From positions 2,604,001 to 2,668,000 of the forward strand of contig NZ_RPFZ01000001.1 of assembly GCF_003815535.1 (NCBI RefSeq): a stretch of 64,000 nt of DNA, given 5' to 3'. The position numbers were made by a program, and so were the translations under genes. This DNA is from Aurantiacibacter spongiae (GTDB taxonomy: Bacteria; Pseudomonadota; Alphaproteobacteria; Sphingomonadales; Sphingomonadaceae). How positions within the stretch are numbered: the first letter of the stretch is position 1; every line of letters starts with the position of its first letter. This document shows, piece by piece, positions 1 to 9,174 of this stretch. Below the pieces are notes generated by a model, which saw only the letters and a program-made list of their open reading frames with translations, made no database searches and was not told the origin of the DNA.

Positions 1-2
1 AG

Positions 3-440
3 GATTCCGGCCTCCAGCCAGAGCGGCTGGAACTGGAGATCACGGAGACGGCGCTGCTCAACAACGACGAAGCGGCGCTGCGGACGCTGACGCAGATCCA
101 GGAACTTGGCGTGCGTATCTCGCTCGACGATTTCGGCACCGGCTATTCGTCCCTTAGCTATCTTCACCGCTTCCCGATCAGCCGGATCAAGATCGACAAG
201 TCGTTCGTCCAGCGGTTGCCCGACGATCTCGGCAGCGCCTCCATCGTGCGCGCCATCGCCCAGCTCGGCGAGAGCCTGAGCATGAAGATCACCGCCGAGG
301 GTATCGAGACCGACGGGCAGCTGACCTTCATCCGCGAACAGGGCTGCGATCACGTCCAGGGCTTCCTGACCGGACACCCCATTCCCGCAGAGGCCTTCGC
401 CGATCTCGTGGCGAGAGCCGCGCGGGTGGCGGCCTCGTGA
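3..440 (+). CDS. EAL-domain cyclic-di-GMP phosphodiesterase, C-terminal part
   Basis: The gene runs in from the left edge, so only about 145 C-terminal residues are visible. They contain the second half of an EAL domain: the LEITET strand, the metal-binding DDFGTGYSS loop, the KIDKSF lysine, the AEGIET glutamate and the final QGF segment. EAL domains hydrolyse cyclic di-GMP to pGpG, and every catalytic motif in the visible part is intact, so the enzyme is probably active. What precedes the domain (GGDEF, PAS, membrane anchor) cannot be seen. The stop lies 19 bases before a BLUF blue-light sensor on the same strand. In enterobacteria BLUF and EAL domains are fused in one protein, so a functional link is plausible but inferred. 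Confidence 0.9.
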   Translation, partial: DSGLQPERLELEITETALLNNDEAALRTLTQIQELGVRISLDDFGTGYSSLSYLHRFPISRIKIDKSFVQRLPDDLGSASIVRAIAQLGESLSMKITAEGIETDGQLTFIREQGCDHVQGFLTGHPIPAEAFADLVARAARVAAS

Positions 441-459
441 TTTCCGAAAGGCGCACGCG

Positions 460-906
460 ATGCCGATGAGCAGGCTCCTCTACATCAGCCAGTCGAACCT
501 CGTCGACGGCGAACGCTCCGTGCAGGAGCAGGTGCACGAAATCGCGCGATCTTCCGCGGACCGCAATCGCAAGGTCGGTCTGACCGGCAGCCTGTTGTTC
601 GTCGACAATCATTTCATCCAGGTGCTGGAAGGCGACACGGCGACGATCGAAACCGTCTTCGAGCGTATTTGCTGCGACTTCGATCATCGCGAGGTCAAGC
701 TGATCGACCTCGTCCCGGTGAAGGATCGACTGTTCGGCCACTGGCACATGGCGGTGATGTCGGAAGACGACGATACCGTACTGCCGCTGCGCGACGAATT
801 GCAGCACATCCGCTTCCTTGTCGGCGTGAACGCGTGGAGCGCCGTCGACCAGATGCGCGAATGCCTGCAGATGCGCACGGCGAGCGAGCGGCAGCTGGTT
901 CCCTGA
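460..906 (+). CDS. Short BLUF-domain blue-light photoreceptor
   Basis: This 148-residue protein is almost entirely a BLUF domain, which binds FAD and signals by hydrogen-bond rearrangement after blue-light absorption. The expected photocycle residues are present: Tyr8 in RLLYIS, Asn36 in RNRKVGLTG, Gln54 in FIQVLEG, and the Trp95/Met97 pair in GHWHM. The remaining 50 C-terminal residues look like the usual capping helices of short BLUF proteins, so output is probably through a partner protein. It follows an EAL phosphodiesterase gene by 19 bases and is convergent with a photolyase gene 16 bases away, giving a small light-related neighbourhood. A second in-frame ATG lies two codons downstream and cannot be excluded as the start. 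Confidence 0.93.
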   Translation: MPMSRLLYISQSNLVDGERSVQEQVHEIARSSADRNRKVGLTGSLLFVDNHFIQVLEGDTATIETVFERICCDFDHREVKLIDLVPVKDRLFGHWHMAVMSEDDDTVLPLRDELQHIRFLVGVNAWSAVDQMRECLQMRTASERQLVP

Positions 907-922
907 TCCGCGAGGCGGCCCG

Positions 923-2506
923 TCAGTCCGTGCGCGCCCAGGTCTTCGCCGCCGGCACCAGCGTATCCAGAAAGGCCTCCGCGCTGTCGAGGTAGTCCTG
1001 CCGTTTCGCCTCGTCCATCCGGTCCCAGTTGGCATAGATGCGACCGACCCGGTGGTTCGATTCCAGCCGGTCGCGATGCCGGATCATGAAATGCCAGTAG
1101 AGCGGGTTGAACGGACAGGCGCCTTCGCCGGTCTTCTTCGACGGGGAATAGGCGCACCCCGAGCAGTAGTCGCTCATCTTGTTGATGTAGTTTCCGCTCG
1201 CCGCATAGGGCTTGGTCGCCAGCTTTCCATCGTCGGCATAGAGGATCATCGCCGCGACGTTGGGTAGCTCGACCCATTCGTAGGCGTCGGCATAGACGAT
1301 GAGATACCAGTCCTGCACCTCGCGCGGGGAAATCCCCGCAAGCAGCGCGAAATTGCCCAGCACCATCAGCCGCTGGATATGGTGGGCGTGGGCATTGTCG
1401 CGGGTCGAGCGGATGCAGTCCGCGAGGCAGGCCATGTCGGTGTCCCCGGTCCAGTAGAACTCCGGCAGGGCGCGCCGGGCGTCGAGCGCATTGGCCTTTT
1501 GCAGATGCGGCATGTGAAACCAGTAGAAGCCGCGCACATATTCGCGCCAGCCGATGATCTGACGGACGAACCCCTCCACCGAATTGAGCGGGGCGTTGCC
1601 GTCCGCGTAGGCCTTCGCCGCCCGCTCGCACAAGTCGAGCGGATCGAGCAGGCCGAGATTGAGGCTGGTGGACAGCATCGAATGATACAGGTCGTCCTCG
1701 CCCGCCACCATCGCATCCTGGTATGGGCCGAACTTCTCGATACGTTCGGCGAAGAAGGCATCGGCGGCTTCCTCCGCCTCCTCGCGCGTGACGGGCCAGT
1801 GGAAGGTGTCGAGCGCGCCGAAATGGTCGGCGAAGCGGTCCTGGACCAGGGCGATCACCTCTCGCGTGATGTCGTCGGGTTCGAACTTCGGGCGTTCGGG
1901 CGGGTCCATGTCGTCTGCGGGCGGCTTGCGGTTCTGCTTGTCGTAGTTCCATTCGCCGCCCTCGGGCAGGTCGCCATCCCGGCCCGTCATCAGCAGCCCG
2001 GTCCGCCGGCGCATCTCGCGGTAGAAGGTTTCCATCCGCAGGCTGTCGCGGTCCTGCGCCCAGTCGCGGAAATCGGCGATGGAACAGACGAAGCGGTCGT
2101 CGGAGAGGATGTCCACTTCGCAATCGAACTTGTCGGGCCATTCCTCGATGGCCTGTTGCACCCGCCATTCGCCGGCTTCGACGATATGGATGGCGCGCGG
2201 ATCGTGCCGTTCGACGGCGCGGGCGACCTCGCCGGTGAGGCTGCCGGAATTGTTCTCGTCGTCGAGGCGGGTGTAGTCGACCGTCCATCCGGCCTGTTCC
2301 AGCTCGGCGGCGAAATGGCGCATGGCAGCGAAGATCAGCACGATCTTCTGCTTGTGGTGCTTTACATAGGTCGCCTCGTCCCAGACCTCCATCATCACGA
2401 TGACGGTATCGTCCTTCGTCCTTCCGCGAAGCGCGGCGAGGGTGCGGGTCAGCTGATCGCCGAGGACGGGGACTAGGACGGGGCGGGCATTGTCTTTGCG
2501 GGCCAT
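923..2506 (-). CDS. Iron-sulfur bacterial cryptochrome/photolyase (PhrB/CryB-like)
   Basis: The product is about 527 residues and matches the FeS-BCP class of photolyase-related proteins (deoxyribodipyrimidine photolyase-related domain, then FAD-binding domain). The N-terminal LVPVLGDQLT is typical of this class. A C-terminal cysteine set (CSGC, ACPFNP, plus an upstream Cys in DMACLAD) matches the four ligands of the [4Fe-4S] cluster. Family members repair (6-4) photoproducts or act as light sensors using FAD and a lumazine antenna. The open frame extends 25 codons further upstream, but those are Arg-rich and poorly coding-like, so I start at the ATG followed by ARKDNARP. It is convergent with the BLUF gene. 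Repair versus signalling cannot be decided from sequence. Confidence 0.92.
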   Translation of the reverse strand: MARKDNARPVLVPVLGDQLTRTLAALRGRTKDDTVIVMMEVWDEATYVKHHKQKIVLIFAAMRHFAAELEQAGWTVDYTRLDDENNSGSLTGEVARAVERHDPRAIHIVEAGEWRVQQAIEEWPDKFDCEVDILSDDRFVCSIADFRDWAQDRDSLRMETFYREMRRRTGLLMTGRDGDLPEGGEWNYDKQNRKPPADDMDPPERPKFEPDDITREVIALVQDRFADHFGALDTFHWPVTREEAEEAADAFFAERIEKFGPYQDAMVAGEDDLYHSMLSTSLNLGLLDPLDLCERAAKAYADGNAPLNSVEGFVRQIIGWREYVRGFYWFHMPHLQKANALDARRALPEFYWTGDTDMACLADCIRSTRDNAHAHHIQRLMVLGNFALLAGISPREVQDWYLIVYADAYEWVELPNVAAMILYADDGKLATKPYAASGNYINKMSDYCSGCAYSPSKKTGEGACPFNPLYWHFMIRHRDRLESNHRVGRIYANWDRMDEAKRQDYLDSAEAFLDTLVPAAKTWARTD

Positions 2507-2645
2507 GAAAAGCCTACGGCCGGCACGGGTCGGCGTTTCGGAACCCCGACCAAAGACCGTGCGGCGCTTGCGCCGCGGCAAATCGGGCGCCGGATGACGC
2601 GCATGCGTTCCAGCGCCCGCGTGACACGATCATTCGCCGGGCCGG

Positions 2646-4265
2646 TCAGTCGACCTCGCAGCCATAGCTCTCGATCTGCGCCTCGATCTCGTCCCGCCGC
2701 GCGTCGCGCGCGTCCTCGTCAAGATATTCGCCCGGATGGTCGGGACGCGCCGTTTCCAGCAGCGGTTCCTTGTTGCCGGCGAGGAATTCGTCATACTGCT
2801 TGCGCACCATGCACTTGAAGCCGCCCTGTCCGGCGAACCAGGACGCGCCGACGGTGTGCGCTTCCTCGGGCCGGTCCTCGCTCAGCAGCATGTGCACCAG
2901 CGCCTGCCGCACGTTCTGGTCGTAGGGCGCGTAGCGGAACGCGCTTTCCAGTGCGATCTTCGCCTGTTCGGGCACCGGCTGGCTGTCGTCGAACAGATAG
3001 GTCAGATAATAGCCGTAGAGCGGATAGGCATGGTCGTTCTCCATCCGGTTCGCCGCGGCGAACCGGTTGCGCGCCTCTACCAGTTGCGAGGGATCGGCGA
3101 AGGACCGGCGCAGCGCCACGTCGCCGTAATAGTTCGCCGCCTCGATCGAATCGGGATCGAGTTCCATGACCCGCTGCGCCAGCGTTTCGGCCTCGTCGTA
3201 ATTGCGGGCATCGAACTGCGCTTCGGTCGCGGCGAGAAGGACCGCCGGGCTCTGCGGGAATTGCGCCACCAGTCCGCGCGCCTCGCGGGCCAGGCTCTGC
3301 GCCTCGTCATCGTCCACGCCGACCTTGGACTGGATCATCAGGTCCATCCGGGCGACCTCGTCCTCGGTCAGCTCGCGCACCTCGACCGGGGGATCGGCGT
3401 CCACCGCATAGGGAACCCGCAAAATCCGGGCGCGGCCCTGGCGGAATTCCTCCAGCTCGTCATGCAGCACGTCGAGATCGCCGAAAGCCTCCTCGGCCGC
3501 TTCCATCGGTTGCTTGCCCTGCCGGATCGCCTCCATGTAGGCGCCCATCTGGCCGCGCCGCTCGGGGTTGAGGTTGAGATGGCTGGCGAGCAGCCACCCA
3601 TGCGCATAGGTCCGGCCGACGGTGTAACGATCGGGCCGGGCGGGCGGATCGAACGTCTTTTCCAGGTCGATGGGTATGGTCGAGAGCGCGAAGCTTCGTA
3701 CCGACGGTACCTCTCCGATGACGAAATAATCGTCCTCGAACTGAACGTTGCCGAACAGCTCCGCAAAGCCCTCGCTATACCACAGCGGGTAGGGCGCGTC
3801 GCGGTGCTGGAACATGAAATAATGCACGTATTCGTGCGACAGGATGTGCCTGGGATCGAGCTGCATCGCGCTGCTCGTCTGTCCCTGCGCGCTGCGTGTG
3901 CGGCGCCGGTCCTGCTGGCGCGGCACGAACGCGACGGAACCGTTCGCGCGGCCGATGAAGAAACCGCCGATCCCCGAATTGCGATTGCCCGCGGCAAGGC
4001 TCGACATGTCGCGCGTCTCGCCGAAGCGGAACACGGTGACCTTGCTCGATTCGGGCAGGTCGTCCTCGTCCTCGCTCACCCCGGTCATCAGCTCCAGCAC
4101 CTCGTCCAGCCGCTCGAGATCCTGCACGAACTCGACCGTGTCGCTTTCGGAATCCTCGGAATAGATGATGAAATGTTCGGTCTCCGCCCTGTACCAGTCG
4201 GCGGCGAGGGCGGGGGCGGAAGCGAGCACGGTCGCCACCGCGCACATCGAAGTGAGCAGGCGCAT
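2646..4265 (-). CDS. Secreted HExxH metallopeptidase-like protein with TPR-like repeats
   Basis: A 539-residue exported protein. Residues 1-22 form a signal peptide ending in APALAAD. The zinc motif HEYVH lies at 144-148, and WYSEGFAE follows with a Glu near 165 that would be the third ligand, as in the gluzincin-like 'peptidase MA' fold. The C-terminal half (about 290-460) is alpha-helical, with repeats resembling tetratricopeptide units such as ALLAATEAQFDARNYDEAETLA. The start is supported by a GGAGG sequence 7 bases upstream; the same frame continues upstream only as antisense to priA. Family members are known mainly by structure, so a periplasmic protease or scaffold is likely but the substrate is unknown. 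Confidence 0.82.
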   Translation of the reverse strand: MRLLTSMCAVATVLASAPALAADWYRAETEHFIIYSEDSESDTVEFVQDLERLDEVLELMTGVSEDEDDLPESSKVTVFRFGETRDMSSLAAGNRNSGIGGFFIGRANGSVAFVPRQQDRRRTRSAQGQTSSAMQLDPRHILSHEYVHYFMFQHRDAPYPLWYSEGFAELFGNVQFEDDYFVIGEVPSVRSFALSTIPIDLEKTFDPPARPDRYTVGRTYAHGWLLASHLNLNPERRGQMGAYMEAIRQGKQPMEAAEEAFGDLDVLHDELEEFRQGRARILRVPYAVDADPPVEVRELTEDEVARMDLMIQSKVGVDDDEAQSLAREARGLVAQFPQSPAVLLAATEAQFDARNYDEAETLAQRVMELDPDSIEAANYYGDVALRRSFADPSQLVEARNRFAAANRMENDHAYPLYGYYLTYLFDDSQPVPEQAKIALESAFRYAPYDQNVRQALVHMLLSEDRPEEAHTVGASWFAGQGGFKCMVRKQYDEFLAGNKEPLLETARPDHPGEYLDEDARDARRDEIEAQIESYGCEVD

Positions 4266-4351
4266 TGATTTTCCTCCAGTCCTGCGCGGGAGACTAGGTC
4301 CAACGCCGTCCGATATCAACACGTCGATGAAATAGGGCGTCCGGTCGCTGG

Positions 4352-6523
4352 TCAGACGAAACTGTAGGGGTCGATATCGACGCCCACGCGCACCCCTTGC
4401 GGGAAAGTCAGCGCCCCCAGCCAGTCGCGGATGACGCGCTGCAATTCGGCGCTGCGCCGGGCGTTGAGAAGCAGGCGGTAGCGATAGCGGTTGCGCAGCA
4501 GGGCCAGCGGGGCGGGCGCGGGGCCGAGCACCTCGACATCGGGCAGAAAGGGGCGGGTCGCGCCGATGCGGTTGGCGGCCTCGCGCGCTTCGGCCTCGTC
4601 CTCGCTCGACACGATGATCGCAGCCCAGCGACCGAAGGGCGGGGCGCCGGCGTGGCGGCGGTTCTCGGTTTCCGCCTCGTAGAAGGCGTCGCGGTCTCCG
4701 GCGGCCAGCGCGGCGATGACGGGCGCTTCGGGGTGGCGCGTCTGGATCAGCACCTCGCCCGGCTTCTCGCCCCGGCCCGCGCGACCGGCGACTTGCGCCA
4801 CCTGCTGATAGGTTCGCTCCGCCGCGCGCAGATCGCCGCCCTCCAGCCCCAGATCGGCGTCGATCACGCCCACCAGCGTCAGTTCGGGAAAGTGAAACCC
4901 CTTGGTCACGAGCTGCGTGCCGACGATCACGTCGATCGCGCCCCCTTCCGCCATCGCCACGAACTGCGCCGCCTTTTCCGGCGAGTTGATGGTGTCGGAC
5001 GTGACGACCGCGACGCGCGCATCGGGCAGCAGTTCGGCGACCTCGTCGGCAATACGCTCCACCCCCGGCCCGCATGCGACCAGGCAGTCCGGCTCGCCGC
5101 ATTCGGGGCAGGTGGCGGGCGGCTGCGTCTCGTGCCCGCAATGATGGCAGGCCAGCCGGCGCGACAGGCGATGCTCGACCAGCCAGGCGCTGCAGTTCGG
5201 GCACTGGAAGCGGAAGCCGCAATTGCGGCACAGCGTGAGCGGAGCGTAGCCGCGACGGTTGAGGAACAGCAGCGATTGTTCGCCGCGTTCCAGCCGCGCT
5301 TCCAGTTCGCGCACCAGCGGCGGGGCAATCCAGGCGCCGCGCCCGGGCTTTTCCTCGGTCAGATCGACCAGCCGGACATCGGGCAGGGTCGCACCGCCGA
5401 AGCGGCTGGGCAGAACCAGCTTCTCGTAGGTGCCGGTATCGGCCATGTGCAGGCTTTCGAGGGCCGGCGTGGCGCTCGCCAGAACCACCGGTATACGTTC
5501 GAAGTGGGCGCGCATCACGGCAACGTCGCGCGCGTTGTAGCGCACCCCGTCATCCTGCTTGAAGCTGATCTCGTGGGCCTCGTCCACCACGATCAGGCCG
5601 AGCGAACGGTACGGCAGGAACAGGGCGGACCGCGCGCCGACCACGACCTGCGCCCCGCCATCGGCAATGGCCCGCCAGGCGCGGCGGCGCTGCGTGCTCC
5701 GGAGCGAGGAATGCCAGACGACGGGGGCGGCCCCGAAGCGCTCCTCGAACCGTGACAGGAAGGCTTCGGTCAGGGCGATCTCCGGCAGCAGGACAAGCAC
5801 CTGGCGGCCCGCCTTCAGCGCCGCGCCGACCGCTTCGAAATAGGTTTCCGTCTTGCCTGAACCGGTCACGCCGTCGAGCAGGAAAGGAGCAAAGCCGCGC
5901 CCTTCCACCGCGCCCGCCAGCCGGTCTGCAACCGCGCGCTGGTCGGCGCTGAGGTCGGGAAGGTGGTGATCGTGGCGCGCCTGCGGGAAGGGGCGGTCGA
6001 CATCGACCGCCACCGGTTCCAGCACGCCCTGGTTGACAAGGCCGCGCAGTACGCCCTCGCTCACGCCGGCAAGGCCCGCCAGTTCGCGGATCGTCGCCTG
6101 TTCGCCTTCCAGCGCGGCTATGGCCCGTTCGCGCTGGGCGGTCATGCGTTCGGGCATCCCCCCGGAAAGGCGGTATTCGGTCATCGTCGCCGGACCGCGC
6201 AGCGCGCCCCCGCTGGCGATCACCATGCGCGCGACCGAGGCCATCGGGGCGACGTAATAGTCCGCCGTCCATTCGATGAGCCGCCGCAGTTCGGGCCGGA
6301 TCGGCGGCACGTCGACCACCCCCAGCAACGGGCGCAGCTTCGCTTCCGGAACGGGGTCGGTCGGCAGGTGTTCTGCTTCCCACACTATGCCCATGACCTG
6401 TCGCGGGCCGAGGGGGGCGATAACCACGCTGCCGTGCTCAATCGCCAGTTCATCGGGCACGCGATAGTCGAGCGGGCCGAGCGCGGCGTTCATCATGAGC
6501 AGTCGGGCGCGGGTTGCGGGCAT
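4352..6523 (-). CDS. priA: Primosomal protein N' (replication restart helicase PriA)
   Basis: A 723-residue superfamily 2 helicase that reloads DnaB at stalled forks. The N-terminal DNA-binding part has the usual GPLDYRVP start. The helicase core carries Walker A GVTGSGKT near residues 218-225 and DEAH near 314-317. Eight zinc-binding cysteines follow in four CxxC-type pairs (CRNC, CPNC, CHHC, CPEC), the signature that separates PriA from other helicases. I chose the ATG encoding PATRARLL; the frame is open for 14 more codons, and another candidate lies at the Met-Met pair 10 residues in. It is divergent from the DUF4197 gene, with only about 53 bases between starts. Confidence 0.96.
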   Translation of the reverse strand: MPATRARLLMMNAALGPLDYRVPDELAIEHGSVVIAPLGPRQVMGIVWEAEHLPTDPVPEAKLRPLLGVVDVPPIRPELRRLIEWTADYYVAPMASVARMVIASGGALRGPATMTEYRLSGGMPERMTAQRERAIAALEGEQATIRELAGLAGVSEGVLRGLVNQGVLEPVAVDVDRPFPQARHDHHLPDLSADQRAVADRLAGAVEGRGFAPFLLDGVTGSGKTETYFEAVGAALKAGRQVLVLLPEIALTEAFLSRFEERFGAAPVVWHSSLRSTQRRRAWRAIADGGAQVVVGARSALFLPYRSLGLIVVDEAHEISFKQDDGVRYNARDVAVMRAHFERIPVVLASATPALESLHMADTGTYEKLVLPSRFGGATLPDVRLVDLTEEKPGRGAWIAPPLVRELEARLERGEQSLLFLNRRGYAPLTLCRNCGFRFQCPNCSAWLVEHRLSRRLACHHCGHETQPPATCPECGEPDCLVACGPGVERIADEVAELLPDARVAVVTSDTINSPEKAAQFVAMAEGGAIDVIVGTQLVTKGFHFPELTLVGVIDADLGLEGGDLRAAERTYQQVAQVAGRAGRGEKPGEVLIQTRHPEAPVIAALAAGDRDAFYEAETENRRHAGAPPFGRWAAIIVSSEDEAEAREAANRIGATRPFLPDVEVLGPAPAPLALLRNRYRYRLLLNARRSAELQRVIRDWLGALTFPQGVRVGVDIDPYSFV

Positions 6524-6576
6524 CGCCGCCCATATGGTCGCGCGCCCCGGTGCGCTACAAGTCAAGGAGTCGCCTA

Positions 6577-7290
6577 ATGTCCGAATTCGTCACCCCGACC
6601 GCGCAATCGCCCGTCGGCCGCCGCACCTTTCTCGGCGGGGCGCTTGCCGGATCGCTGCTGGCGTTGCCGGGCTGTTCCAGCTTCGGCGGCTTCAGCCTGA
6701 CGGACGCGGTGCGCCGCCTGCTCTACGTCTCCAGCGAGCAGGCGTTCATGACCCTGACCGCGCCCGGCGGCTTCTGGGACGAACAGGTGGCACAGCTGGG
6801 GCTGGCGAACCTGCTCGGCACGCGCGGCACCGTCCTCTCGGGCATTCTCACCTCCTCGCTGTTCAAGAGCCGGCTGGAGGGCGCGTTCGCCGATATCGCT
6901 ATCGAGGGTGCCGAGCGTGCCGCGCCGCTGGTGGCCGATGCCGTGCGCGTCATCGGTATCCAGAACGCGCTGGCGCTGGTGAACGGCGAACCGACCGCGG
7001 CGACCGCCTTCCTGCGGCAGAACATGGGCACGACGCTGGTCGAGGCGATGGTTCCCGAGCTCGGGGAGGCGATGCGGATCGCCAACGAACCGCTGGTAGG
7101 TGAACTGCTTGCCGGGCTGACGGGTGTGGACGTCGGCGGCGTGGCGCGCAGTTTCAGCCGCACGATAGACGACGCGATCTGGACGCAGATGGGCCGCGAG
7201 GAGGCGAACATCCGCGCCAATCCCCGCGCCACGAACGATCCGCTGCTGATCGGCGTGTTCGGGGCCGAAGCCGCCGCGCGCGGCTATTGA
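6577..7290 (+). CDS. DUF4197 lipoprotein, probably Tat-exported
   Basis: The 237-residue product starts at an ATG with AAGGAG 8 bases upstream. Its N-terminus has a twin-arginine stretch (GRRTFLGG), a hydrophobic segment and a lipobox-like LPGC near residue 33, so it is probably a Tat-exported lipoprotein. The rest is a helical domain with the DUF4197 pattern (ALVNGEPTAATAFLRQN near the centre, conserved in the family). Nothing is known of its biochemical role. The next gene, cobT, begins 54 bases downstream on the same strand, but nothing else links them. Confidence 0.82.
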   Translation: MSEFVTPTAQSPVGRRTFLGGALAGSLLALPGCSSFGGFSLTDAVRRLLYVSSEQAFMTLTAPGGFWDEQVAQLGLANLLGTRGTVLSGILTSSLFKSRLEGAFADIAIEGAERAAPLVADAVRVIGIQNALALVNGEPTAATAFLRQNMGTTLVEAMVPELGEAMRIANEPLVGELLAGLTGVDVGGVARSFSRTIDDAIWTQMGREEANIRANPRATNDPLLIGVFGAEAAARGY

Positions 7291-7344
7291 CCCCTTGCGT
7301 CGCGAACAGGAGTGACTAGGCAGCGGGCGTGAAAGTCCAGCCCC

Positions 7345-9174
7345 ATGTCCGATGAATCCCCCCTCGACCGTTTCAAGACCGCGCTGACCGGTGCGGCGCG
7401 CGCCGTTTCGGGCGAGGCGGAGGCCGATGTCGGCTACACTGCCGACCAGCCGGTGCTGCAGGGAAAGTCGATGCGGGTGCCGATGCCGGGGCGCGACCTG
7501 ACCTCGGCCCAGGCGAGCGAGGCGCGCGGTTTCGCCGACAGTTTCGCCCTGCGCCTGCGGCACCATGACCTTGCCGTTCACGCCGCCGGTCGCCCGCAGG
7601 ACGAGGATGCGCGCGCCTGCTACGACGCCATCGAACGCGTGCGCTACGAGGCCATCGGCGAAACCGAATATGCCGGTATGCGCGGCAATCTCGCCAGCAT
7701 GACCGACCGCCGGATCGCCGGCGATCCGATCACGCGCGCGGAAACGAGCGAGGACGTCCCGCTCGCCACCGCGCTCGGCCTGATGCTGCGCGAGCGGCTG
7801 ACCGGCCAGCCGGTCCCCCCCGCCGCCCGCGGGGGCGTGGAGATGGTGCGCGAATTCGTCGAGAGCCGCACGGGCGACGATTTCGAACAGCTGGGCGAGA
7901 TGCTCCACGATCAGGAGGCGTTCCAGCGGCGCGGCCTCGACATGCTGCGTCATCTCGACATCGTCCCGCAGCTTCCCGATACCGACGAGGGGTTCGACGA
8001 CGAGGAAGGCGACGAGGCCGAGGGCGAGGACGATACGCCCGAGGAGGACGAGAGCGAGGACGAGGGGCGCGACCAGAGCGACCAGCCCGAAACCCGCGCC
8101 GAAGGGGCCGAGGGCGAGGAAGGCGACGGCGAGGCCGAGGACGAGGCGCCCGGCGAGGACGAGATGGCCGAGGGCGAACCGGGCAAGGACGGGGAGGAGA
8201 TGCAGCTTCCCCAGCGCCGCAACGCCCCGTGGCAGGACATCCCCGACACCTTCGACTACCGCGCCTATACCGAGGCCTTCGACGAGATCGTGGAGGCCGG
8301 CGATCTGTGCGATCAGGACGAACTCGACCGGCTGCGCGCCTATCTCGACAGTCAGCTCGCGGGGCTTGCCGGCGTCGTCACCCGGCTTGCCAACCGGCTT
8401 CAGCGCCGGTTGATGGCGCAGCAGAACCGCAGTTGGGACTTCGATCAGGAGGAAGGACTGCTCGATGCCGCGCGGCTGGCCCGCGTGATCGTCAGCCCCG
8501 GCCACTCGCTCAGCTACAAGCGCGAGCAGGAGCAGGAATTCAAGGATACCGTCGTCACGCTGCTGATCGACAATTCCGGATCCATGCGGGGCCGGCCCAT
8601 CAGCATCGCCGCGATCAGCGCGGACATCCTTGCCCGGACGCTGGAGCGGTGCGGCGTCAAGGTGGAGATCCTGGGCTTCACCACGCGCGCCTGGAAGGGC
8701 GGGCAGAGCCGCGAACGCTGGCTTGCCGACGGTCGGCCGGAACAGCCCGGACGCCTCAACGACCTCAGGCACATCATCTACAAGAAGGCTGACGAGCCGA
8801 TGCGGCGGGCGCGGCGCAATCTCGGCCTGATGATGCGCGAGGGCCTGCTGAAGGAGAACATCGACGGCGAAGCGCTGCTTTGGGCGCATAACCGGCTCAT
8901 CATGCGACCCGAGGACCGACGCATCATGATGGTCATTTCCGATGGCGCGCCAGTCGATGATTCGACGCTGAGCGTGAACAGCGCCGGCTATCTCGAGGCG
9001 CATCTGCGCCGCGTTATCGAGTGGATCGAGAAGCAGAGCCCGGTCCAGCTTGTCGCCATCGGGATCGGGCATGACGTCACCCGCTACTACCGCCGCGCGG
9101 TGACGATCATGGACGCCGAGCAACTGGGCGGCACCATCATCGAGCAGCTGGCCGGGCTGTTCGAGGAGGAGTGA
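7345..9174 (+). CDS. cobT: Cobaltochelatase subunit CobT-like protein
   Basis: The 609-residue product has the CobT architecture: a helical N-terminal region, a very acidic low-complexity linker (about residues 210-290, mostly Glu and Asp), and a C-terminal von Willebrand A domain with an intact MIDAS motif DNSGSM near 408 and SDGAP near 533. In aerobic cobalamin synthesis CobT works with the AAA+ ATPase CobS and with CobN to insert cobalt into hydrogenobyrinic acid diamide. Neither partner nor any other cobalamin gene is in this window. Orphan CobS/CobT pairs are known in organisms that lack the pathway, so the actual partner is uncertain. The stop codon overlaps the cysS start as TGATG. Confidence 0.9.
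   Translation: MSDESPLDRFKTALTGAARAVSGEAEADVGYTADQPVLQGKSMRVPMPGRDLTSAQASEARGFADSFALRLRHHDLAVHAAGRPQDEDARACYDAIERVRYEAIGETEYAGMRGNLASMTDRRIAGDPITRAETSEDVPLATALGLMLRERLTGQPVPPAARGGVEMVREFVESRTGDDFEQLGEMLHDQEAFQRRGLDMLRHLDIVPQLPDTDEGFDDEEGDEAEGEDDTPEEDESEDEGRDQSDQPETRAEGAEGEEGDGEAEDEAPGEDEMAEGEPGKDGEEMQLPQRRNAPWQDIPDTFDYRAYTEAFDEIVEAGDLCDQDELDRLRAYLDSQLAGLAGVVTRLANRLQRRLMAQQNRSWDFDQEEGLLDAARLARVIVSPGHSLSYKREQEQEFKDTVVTLLIDNSGSMRGRPISIAAISADILARTLERCGVKVEILGFTTRAWKGGQSRERWLADGRPEQPGRLNDLRHIIYKKADEPMRRARRNLGLMMREGLLKENIDGEALLWAHNRLIMRPEDRRIMMVISDGAPVDDSTLSVNSAGYLEAHLRRVIEWIEKQSPVQLVAIGIGHDVTRYYRRAVTIMDAEQLGGTIIEQLAGLFEEE

Noticed and set aside
1379-2476. Long plus-strand open frame opposite the photolyase gene
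   Set aside because: It is antisense to a clear FeS-photolyase, has no recognisable domain, and arises from high third-position GC.
2736-4268. 510-codon plus-strand frame opposite the metallopeptidase gene
   Set aside because: The minus-strand gene has a signal peptide, HExxH motif and ribosome site; the plus frame has none of these.
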